DNA of 39,804 nt, taken from contig JACOTZ010000417.1 of NCBI GenBank assembly GCA_016178155.1, forward strand, positions 1 through 39,804. The letters run 5' to 3'. This stretch comes from Acidobacteriota bacterium. Lineage in GTDB: Bacteria > Acidobacteriota > Terriglobia > Bryobacterales > Bryobacteraceae. A program made the position numbers and the translations under genes. The notes beneath the pieces were generated by a model. It worked only from the letters and a program-made list of their open reading frames with translations, had not been told where the DNA came from and did no database searches. This document shows, one piece after another, positions 34,025-39,804 of the stretch (position 1 is the first letter of the stretch; every line of letters begins with the position of its first letter).

Positions 34025-35320
34025 TCAAACCTTCGACGGAACGGCAAAGGGTGCGCGATAGTTGCGCGTGAACAGGGCGTTCGCTTCCTTGTCGCCTGTC
34101 ACCTGCCACTTATCCGCATCGAAATGCAGCGTCCGGCCCACCCGATAGGAGATGTTGCCGAGGTGCATGAGCACGGCCGAGATGGCGCCCTCTTCGATCT
34201 CGTTGTTCAGGTCCTCGCGCTTGCCGCTCCGTACGGCAGCGATGAAATTACCCCAATTGCTGCCGCCCGCGTCGCGCGCCGGGCCCGGCTGTTGCTCCTT
34301 GCCGAGGAAGGTCCTGTATTTGGTATAGCCGTCGATGGCCATGTAGCCCTTCGAGCCGAAAAACGTATTGCCGACGGTATTCGAGCCCTTGCCTTCGCCG
34401 ATCCCCGCTTCGTGGTTCGTGATCCAATGCCGGACCTCGAACTCCATCATCCGCTTCTTGCCGCCTTCATTGAACTCGTAGGCGACGTTGAGGACATTGG
34501 GCGTCTCCTGGTCATCGTCGAACATAAAGTGCCCGCCGATGGCCGTGACTTTGGTCGGGTACTTCACGCCGAGGCCCCAGCGGCAGATGTCGACCTCGTG
34601 GATGCCCTGGTTGCCGAAATCGCCATTGCCGTAATCCCAGAACCAGTGCCAATTGTAGTGGAAACGATTCTTTGTGAACTCTCGCTTAGGAGCCGGGCCA
34701 AGCCACAGGTCGTAGTGGACGCCCGCGGGTACCGGCTCGGGCTTGGCGCGCCCGATCGTGTCCCGCCATTTGTAGCAGAGTCCGCGCGTCAGGTATACGT
34801 CGCCTATGACGCCTTCACGCAGCTTCTGGACGGCTTCCTTCAGCCCCTCGGCCGAACGTGCATTCACACCGTGCTGCACGAGCTGCTTGGGATACTTGCG
34901 CGCCGCGGCCACGATCTGCCGCGACTCGAACATGTTGTGCGAGCACGGCTTCTCAACGTATACGTGCTTGCCCGCCTGTAGACCCCAAATCGTCTGCAGC
35001 GTGTGATTGTGGTTGGGCGTGGCGATGGAAATCGCATCGATTTCCTTGTTCTCGAGCAGCTTGCGGATGTCGACGTAACGATCGGGCCGCTTTTTGCCCG
35101 TCTTCTCGACATCGCCCAGGCGCTGATCGAGAATGTTCTCGTCGATATCGCATAGCGCCGCGATCTCGACATTCGGGACTTGGGAATAGGCGCGAATGTG
35201 CGAGCGGCCCTGCCCGCGCACGCCGACAACGGCGACGCGCACGCGATCGTTGGGGCTGGCGGAGCCCTTTGTCGCCAGCGCCCCGGCGGCCGAGCTCATA
35301 AAAAAGAATCTCCGGTTCAT
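34025..35320 (-). CDS. Exported Gfo/Idh/MocA-family oxidoreductase
   Basis: ATG 35320 is chosen because GGAG lies six bases before it and it opens a Tat-like signal (MNRRFFFMSSAAGALATKGSAS); this gives 431 residues instead of the track's 446. The Rossmann domain has VRVAVVGVRGQGRSHIRAY and the family motif EKP (HVYVEKPCSHNMFESRQIV). The C-terminal substrate domain contains NRFHYNWHWFWDYGNGDFGNQGIHEVDICRWGL. Members are NAD(P)-dependent sugar or polyol oxidoreductases; Tat export would fit a tightly bound cofactor folded in the cytoplasm. Substrate unknown. It is convergent with ggt and 312 bases from the next gene upstream. Confidence 0.92.
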   Translation of the reverse strand: MNRRFFFMSSAAGALATKGSASPNDRVRVAVVGVRGQGRSHIRAYSQVPNVEIAALCDIDENILDQRLGDVEKTGKKRPDRYVDIRKLLENKEIDAISIATPNHNHTLQTIWGLQAGKHVYVEKPCSHNMFESRQIVAAARKYPKQLVQHGVNARSAEGLKEAVQKLREGVIGDVYLTRGLCYKWRDTIGRAKPEPVPAGVHYDLWLGPAPKREFTKNRFHYNWHWFWDYGNGDFGNQGIHEVDICRWGLGVKYPTKVTAIGGHFMFDDDQETPNVLNVAYEFNEGGKKRMMEFEVRHWITNHEAGIGEGKGSNTVGNTFFGSKGYMAIDGYTKYRTFLGKEQQPGPARDAGGSNWGNFIAAVRSGKREDLNNEIEEGAISAVLMHLGNISYRVGRTLHFDADKWQVTGDKEANALFTRNYRAPFAVPSKV

Positions 35321-35632
35321 GCGTTGCTCCATTCCTGGTCGGTCTTTAGAGAAAGCAGACTTCAACCTTGTCTTTCTAGCATATACCTGTGGCCTTCGGA
35401 AAGCGCAGCCTGCGCGGCCGGGGCTCCTCCCGGATTTTCACCGCCGCCGATCCACCGGCGCTCGCCTTGCGCGGCCGCGTCCGGCGCTTGCGCCCGGTCA
35501 CCATGGCCGCAGCGGCTGCTCCGTACGTCTCGTCACTACCGGCTTCGTGTTGCACCTCGGTGATAATCGTGAGAACCCGCGTCGCTGTGACCCCGTTGAC
35601 GACTGCGGGGGGCGCGGAGTAGCCTCTTACCT

Positions 35633-36160
35633 ATGACACCAGAACAAGCTTCTGATCTCCTTCAATTCCTGCTGCCCCAAATCGTCGAGGAGGGCAAGAC
35701 GACTGCCAGGGTCCTGGGCGCTGTGCCGGATGACCAAGCCGGCTACAAACCAGCGGATAAGAACATGAGCGCTCTCGAGTTGGCCGCCCACATCGCCACA
35801 GTCGAGGCATGGTTCGTGTACGGCATCGAGAAGGGCGAGTTCTCCGCATCCGAAGACATTGGGGTGAAGCTCGACAAGCCCTCGCAAGTAGCGGCCTGGT
35901 ATGAGAAAATCCTGCCGCAATTGGTCGAACGTGTGCAGGCCCTTCCGCCGGCGAAGTTGGTGCAGCCGATTCCGTTCTTCGGCATAGCCAATTTGCCGGC
36001 CGTCGCGTACTTGAACTTGCTTATCAAGCACAGCGTGCATCACCGGGGACAGCTTTCCGCCTACCTGCGGCCTATGGGCGCAAAGGTTCCGGCGATCTAC
36101 GGCGGCAGCGCCGACGAGCCCTTCGAGGCGCCAGCCGCGGCTGCCGCCGAGCGGGCCTGA
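35633..36160 (+). CDS. DinB-like four-helix-bundle protein
   Basis: A 175-residue protein of the DinB/YfiT superfamily. A metal-binding histidine triad is apparent: His53 (LELAAHIATVEAWF) and His133 and His137 (NLLIKHSVHHRGQLSAYLRPMG). Family members include thiol-dependent transferases; many are uncharacterised. The end (APAAAAAERA) is a low-complexity tail. No ribosome site is evident before the ATG and there is no partner gene nearby, so a function cannot be assigned. Damage induction is not implied by the name. Confidence 0.9.
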   Translation: MTPEQASDLLQFLLPQIVEEGKTTARVLGAVPDDQAGYKPADKNMSALELAAHIATVEAWFVYGIEKGEFSASEDIGVKLDKPSQVAAWYEKILPQLVERVQALPPAKLVQPIPFFGIANLPAVAYLNLLIKHSVHHRGQLSAYLRPMGAKVPAIYGGSADEPFEAPAAAAAERA

Positions 36161-36529
36161 CGCCGCCCTTTGCCGATTGTGGTCCTGCTCGCCCGGGATC
36201 GCAGCCTGATCCGCCCGCGCTCGCGCAAAGCCTGCGCGGACCGCGTGACACGGCTGCGGAATCGGTTTTCGTGGCCGTCCCCGACCCATGCGGGGGACCG
36301 CTGGCTCTCCGAGGCCGCGTCCGCGGAGCCGATTCCGAGCACTTCGAAATTCTCATCGATGCCGGCCCGCCCTCGCCGCTCCCCTGGAGCAGCAGCGGCG
36401 GCCCCCTTGGCGTCCTGGTCGCCGTGTAGCTGTGAATCACCCGTGAAGACCGGAATTCGAGCCCCGCCACGCAGTCTAATTTAAACAGGCGCGGGGAGGG
36501 CGAACCCGCAAATCCCACGGAGGTGGAGA
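36161..36529. other. Gap between the DinB-like and BON genes without a supported gene
   Basis: The 369 bases hold open frames on both strands but none has a good start, ribosome site or recognisable family. One forward frame (ending TAG 36427) contains the protein-like stretch AESVFVAVPDPCGG and FEILIDAG, which could be a gene remnant. A purine-rich GGAGGTGGAG at the end is the BON gene's ribosome site. Confidence 0.45.
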
Positions 36530-37102
36530 ATGGCGCATGGGGATGAAGTGGATGACCGCAGATATGAGCGGGGACGGCGCGAATACGGGCCGGAGGCGGA
36601 CTACGGCGACCGCGGCGGCAGTAAGTACTACGTTGCTCGCGGGGCTGACGGCTACGGTGGCGATCCGGCGGGCGCTTACGGCAGCGCCGCTTATGGTCAT
36701 CACCGCAGCGGCTGGAGCGCCGGACCCGGATGGCTCGTGCGGCGCACCGGCGAAAGCGCGGCCGGAGGACTGGCGGGGTTTGGCGGCCGTTTCAGCGGAC
36801 GCGGGCCGCGCACCTACCAGCGCCCGGACGAGCGGATCCGCGATGAAGTATGCGAGCGCTTGACCGCCGACCCCGACGTGGATGCAAGCGACATCGAAGT
36901 TAGCGTCGGAGGCGGCGAGGTCACGCTCGCCGGCGTTGTTCACGACCGCGGCATGAAGCGCATGGCCGAAGATGCGGCAAGCGATGTGTTCGGCGTCCGG
37001 GACGTTCACAACCGCCTGCGCATCGCTGCGCGCGCCGGCTCCGATATCGGCGTCCAGGCGGAGGCGCAGGGCAAGGAGACGATCGGCGTCCGCCGATCCT
37101 GA
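36530..37102 (+). CDS. BON-domain protein with a glycine/tyrosine-rich N-terminus
   Basis: A 190-residue protein whose ATG follows GGAGGTGGAGA. Residues about 1-90 are low-complexity and hydrophilic (ERGRREYGPEADYGDRGG, GAYGSAAYGHHRSG). Residues about 97-170 are a BON domain: DERIRDEVCERLTADPDVDASDIEVSVGGGEVTLAGVVHDRGMKRMAEDAASDVFGVRDVHNRL. BON domains are found in OsmY-type osmotic-stress proteins and bind membranes or ligands. There is no signal peptide, so the location is uncertain; a cytoplasmic stress role is a guess. A small ORF begins seven bases after the stop. Confidence 0.88.
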   Translation: MAHGDEVDDRRYERGRREYGPEADYGDRGGSKYYVARGADGYGGDPAGAYGSAAYGHHRSGWSAGPGWLVRRTGESAAGGLAGFGGRFSGRGPRTYQRPDERIRDEVCERLTADPDVDASDIEVSVGGGEVTLAGVVHDRGMKRMAEDAASDVFGVRDVHNRLRIAARAGSDIGVQAEAQGKETIGVRRS

Positions 37103-37109
37103 TCGCCGC

Positions 37110-37379
37110 GTGGAAAAAAGGCGTTCACCCAACCCGGCGCTCCGGGCCGCCGAAAGACTGATAAAAACCCACACCGGCTCCGCCCCGGTAACCATCGCGG
37201 TGGACCAGCTTGCCGCGCTCCTCGACCAGGTGCGCCGGTTGCGCTCGGCGCTCGAACGCATCGTCGAGACCTACGAAGCCGAGGGCACGGGCGAGGAGAT
37301 CGCTTTCGTGCTCGCGGAGGAAGCGCGACAGGCGCTCCGCGGCGCCGGTGGCGACGAGAGGGCGGCAACGCCCCTGTAG
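37110..37379 (+). CDS. Small helical hypothetical protein downstream of the BON gene
   Basis: The GTG at 37110 lies seven bases after the BON stop and gives 89 residues; the longer track ORF overlaps the BON gene in another frame. No ribosome site is visible. The sequence is strongly helical and amphipathic (VDQLAALLDQVRRLRSALERIVETYEAEGTGEEIAFVLAEEARQAL), which supports real coding. No family recognised. Probably co-transcribed with the BON gene. Confidence 0.55.
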   Translation: MEKRRSPNPALRAAERLIKTHTGSAPVTIAVDQLAALLDQVRRLRSALERIVETYEAEGTGEEIAFVLAEEARQALRGAGGDERAATPL

Positions 37380-37436
37380 CCCGTTCTCTCACCAACGCTC
37401 TGCGGGGCGCTGCCTTTCCCGGCGTCTCAATGGCAT

Positions 37437-39509
37437 CTATTGCGGAAAATTGAAGTCTTCCGGGAGAAACTCCGGGATCTCGAAAATATCGCGCCCGCCG
37501 AAGAACGGCCGCAGAGGGGTGGAGGGGTTCGGCGCCTCGGCGCCGTCGCTCGCAAAAAATATCGCAATCTGGCTTTGTGCGGCGAGCGCGATCGGAAGCC
37601 CCGCCGGCGACAATACATCCGCCAGGAACGCGTGCGGGTTGCCCCCGAGCTGGCGCGACACCGAGCGCGCGATGTCATGGCGGTAGATCCAGGTGCTCTC
37701 CCGCAGGTTAGCGGCCCGGACGAGCGCGGTGTTCGCTGGATTGGGCACAGTCTGGTCGCCCAATGCCATCTGGAACAGCACTGGTTTGATGGGCACTCCC
37801 GGCAGCGTGGATGATTTCAGGTGCGGCGCATAGAAGATCGCGTCGCCCGGCGCCTGCAACCACTCGAGCATCTCGAAATATTCCTGCAAGCCGGCCGCAC
37901 CGGGAGCCGAGAGTACCCGCGCAGGCTGATAACGCAGCACGAACTGGTCATCAAATGTTACCCCCTGGTTGAGCAGCGAGGGAGTGCGCGCACCCAGCAG
38001 TGCGGCCGCGAGCTGCCGGTAGGCCGGGCTGGTCCGGGCGATATTCACGAGCGTGCCTCCGCCCACGTTCAAGGCGGCCGCGTCAATGTCCGGCTCGACG
38101 GCCGCCAGAAGTGTCCCGTACATCGCCCCCAGCGACTGACCGGCGTAGTAGATCCGGTGCTGGTCGAGGTCTACGGCGCCGTCGCCATCGAGGTCGATGC
38201 CGGCGCGGATGGCACGCACGAGCTGCATCAGGTCAATCGCCGTCTGGCGCAGGCAGTCGCGGGCGGCGAGCGCGGACGGCGCGACCACCAGGCACCCCTC
38301 CGCCGAATCGTAGGCGCCGTCGCCGTTCACGTCGATGCCGCGCCCTCCCAGCGGCAGTTCGACCTGCGTCCCGTCCCTGCGCGTGAGCACCACCATGCCC
38401 TCGGGACCATTGCCATGCCCGTAGGCGTTGATCGCGATCACAGCCAGGCCGGCCGAAGCCATGGCGGGACCGATAGCGCTTGGCATTCCGAACCGGCTGT
38501 CGCCGAACCCATGACCCGCGATGACCACGGGGAAGCCGCCGGCCGGCATCGCGCGCGCAGGCAGCAGAACGTGAAAAGCGATCTCCGCCGAGGTAGCGGG
38601 TAACTCGACCGCGATGGCCGTCGGCGTACTCGGGATCGTCAGTTGCGAGGTCACGAACATCGGCGAACGGAATGAGCCGAATGCGATGCGGCCGATGCCG
38701 ATCGCCAGGCTCGCCGGAAAGCTGAAATCACGAAACCCGTCAGCGCCGCCGACGTGAAATCGAACCCCGATCGTCTCCAGGTCGGCAATGCCGATAATCG
38801 GGAGGCGCGCCCGCTGCACGCTCAACGCGGTATCGCCCAGCAGATCCCGGGCACGCTCGAGAAAGCTGGTCACCGTCATGGTCGTAAATACCGAGGCGGC
38901 GACCACGCGCTCGCCGAGCAGCGCGAGGCGTGTGGCCTGGCTCACGGCCTCCGCCACTTCGGCGCAGTAGCCGCTGCCGCTGCGGAGACAGGCCTCGAAC
39001 GCCGGGTCGGAAACAACGGCGTCGCCCCGACCGTCGCGCACCGCGCTGAAGACCACCAGCGCGTAGCGGCGGTGCTGGTCGAGCACGGTGTCGGGCTTCG
39101 CGTAGGCGGTATTCGTCTCGGCATCGTATACCACTTCATTGATCGGGATCCACTCGCCTTCGCGATGAAGGCCATACTCTTCATCCGTCAGATTCTCAAG
39201 CGCATGGAGCCAGATTCCGGCACGCAATGTGTCCGGATTCACCGGCCCGGAGAAGCGCACCCGGATGCGCGGGTGCGCGTGAAAACCATCCAATTCGTTG
39301 ACTGCGCGAATGTCGATACAGGCACTCGGCTGAACCTGGCAGTCCGGCAGCGGCAGGTTGACCCGGCGGCCGGTCTTCTGGTTTGCGTCCACTACCGTGA
39401 GTGCATCCGCCGGGAAGGGGCCCACATCGGGCGAGGCTGGGTCGAAGCGAACCGCGACCGCGCCGGACGCCTGCATCGCGAGGAAGAGCGCTGCGAGCGC
39501 GTGCATCAT
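37437..39509 (-). CDS. Large secreted alpha/beta hydrolase with an Ig-like N-terminus and calcium-type loops
   Basis: A 690-residue protein with a signal peptide (MMHALAALFLAMQASGAVAV). Residues about 60-160 resemble a bacterial Ig-like (Big_5/SbsA) domain (HPRIRVRFSGPVNPDTLRAGIWL). The C-terminal part is an alpha/beta hydrolase: oxyanion region FPVVIAGHGFGDSRFG, nucleophile Ser459 (YYAGQSLGAMYG), probable acid Asp585 (MALGDQTVPN) and His626 (GGNPHAFLAD). Between them lie two DxDGDG-type loops, DVNGDGAYDSAEG and DLDGDGAVDLDQH, like EF-hand or dockerin calcium loops. It is probably a secreted esterase, lipase or peptidase; the substrate is unknown. The start is uncertain by one codon (ATGATG). 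Its left end faces the BON operon. Confidence 0.86.
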   Translation of the reverse strand: MMHALAALFLAMQASGAVAVRFDPASPDVGPFPADALTVVDANQKTGRRVNLPLPDCQVQPSACIDIRAVNELDGFHAHPRIRVRFSGPVNPDTLRAGIWLHALENLTDEEYGLHREGEWIPINEVVYDAETNTAYAKPDTVLDQHRRYALVVFSAVRDGRGDAVVSDPAFEACLRSGSGYCAEVAEAVSQATRLALLGERVVAASVFTTMTVTSFLERARDLLGDTALSVQRARLPIIGIADLETIGVRFHVGGADGFRDFSFPASLAIGIGRIAFGSFRSPMFVTSQLTIPSTPTAIAVELPATSAEIAFHVLLPARAMPAGGFPVVIAGHGFGDSRFGMPSAIGPAMASAGLAVIAINAYGHGNGPEGMVVLTRRDGTQVELPLGGRGIDVNGDGAYDSAEGCLVVAPSALAARDCLRQTAIDLMQLVRAIRAGIDLDGDGAVDLDQHRIYYAGQSLGAMYGTLLAAVEPDIDAAALNVGGGTLVNIARTSPAYRQLAAALLGARTPSLLNQGVTFDDQFVLRYQPARVLSAPGAAGLQEYFEMLEWLQAPGDAIFYAPHLKSSTLPGVPIKPVLFQMALGDQTVPNPANTALVRAANLRESTWIYRHDIARSVSRQLGGNPHAFLADVLSPAGLPIALAAQSQIAIFFASDGAEAPNPSTPLRPFFGGRDIFEIPEFLPEDFNFPQ

Positions 39510-39613
39510 TCAGCCATCATATGCCCAGGGTATCCACCGGTCGGCAACGTGGTGGCGCAAGCATGATTTTGCAGTCCACTCCCCTTTCGCGGTGATGCTC
39601 CGGTGCCGTGATC

Positions 39614-39635
39614 GAGGGGTCCTGCGGGGCCCCTC
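39614..39635 (-). terminator. Hairpin overlapping the stop of the binding-protein gene
   Basis: GAGGGGTCC and GGGCCCCTC form a 9-bp stem (one G-T pair) with a TGCG loop, sharing bases with the TGA of the rightmost gene. No T-run. Confidence 0.5.
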
Positions 39636-39804
39636 AGCCGAGGCCCGCCTCGCGCAGGCCCTCCGCCGCGACTTGTTCCAGGCGGCGGTGGTCGCCCTCT
39701 ATTCGATAGTTCAGGCGCCGCATCAATGCCCTGTCGAACTTGCCCGACAGAACCTGCAAGGGTTGGCGCACCTCGGGATGAGCCGTGAGCGCGGCCGAAC
39801 GGAC
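39634..39804 (-). CDS. C-terminal end of an osmoprotectant ABC-transporter substrate-binding protein (5' partial)
   Basis: The 56 residues before TGA at 39634 are in frame to the window edge and too short for the ORF track. They read AAHPEVRQPLQVLSGKF-like through LMRRLNYRIEGDHRRLEQVAAEGL, the typical end of the OpuAC/OpuBC/OsmF family (hPel...LsG.is..eMr.lNy.VDge...v.evA..fL). The complete protein would bind glycine betaine, choline or a similar solute, alone or fused to the permease. The rest of the operon lies outside the window. Confidence 0.72.
   Translation of the reverse strand, partial: VRSAALTAHPEVRQPLQVLSGKFDRALMRRLNYRIEGDHRRLEQVAAEGLREAGLG

Noticed and set aside
36161-36429. Short forward open frame after the DinB-like gene
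   Set aside because: It has protein-like stretches but no credible start, ribosome site or known family; kept only as a possible remnant.

Overview
The window looks like a chromosomal segment of a high-GC Gram-negative bacterium, most likely an acidobacterium of the Bryobacterales/Solibacter type. This is an inference from gene content: three large outer-membrane receptors (two clearly of the Oar-like class with an N-terminal carboxypeptidase-regulatory-like domain), Tat-exported Gfo/Idh/MocA and DUF2961 (GH172) proteins, a short Tat-signal protein paired with an amidase, a SYLF-domain protein with a second C-terminal domain, and a K+-independent membrane pyrophosphatase. No rRNA, tRNA, CRISPR array, phage or insertion sequence was found.

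Layout. 1-5.6 kb: the 3' part of a hybrid histidine kinase (+), then a SYLF protein, ferrochelatase and a secreted GH172-type hydrolase (all -). 5.7-10.1 kb: the proton-pumping pyrophosphatase hppA (+) ends in a strong hairpin and faces a secreted GH2 enzyme (-). 10.2-16.8 kb: a two-domain GNAT acetyltransferase (+); a compact reverse operon pcrA / 52-residue basic protein / amino-acid permease with overlapping stop and start codons; a prepilin peptidase (-); and a ZIP-type metal transporter (+). 16.8-19 kb: a frameshifted ankyrin-repeat pseudogene and an amidase with its small Tat-signal partner. 19-29 kb: three TonB-dependent-receptor-like proteins; the second and third are divergent and share a short promoter region. 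29-34 kb: an aldo/keto reductase translationally coupled to a truncated UvrC-like protein, a small lipoprotein and gamma-glutamyltransferase. 34-39.8 kb: a Gfo/Idh/MocA oxidoreductase (-), a DinB-like protein, a BON protein with a small downstream ORF, a large secreted alpha/beta hydrolase (-), and the C-terminal end of an osmoprotectant ABC-transporter binding protein running off the right edge.

How the genes fit together. The window suggests a scavenging heterotroph: exported glycoside hydrolases (GH172, GH2), large outer-membrane receptors, an amino-acid permease, an amidase, gamma-glutamyltransferase and a secreted hydrolase point to uptake and breakdown of sugars and peptides. hppA, hemH, pcrA and the histidine kinase are housekeeping or regulatory. 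I did not find a convincing large new defence or biosynthetic system. The best candidates for undescribed biology are small: the 52-residue basic protein locked between pcrA and the permease by ATGA and GTGA overlaps; the UvrC paralogue that keeps its four-cysteine (Fe-S type) motif but lacks the GIY-YIG catalytic glutamate and the RNase H-like half; and the short Tat-signal protein ahead of the amidase.
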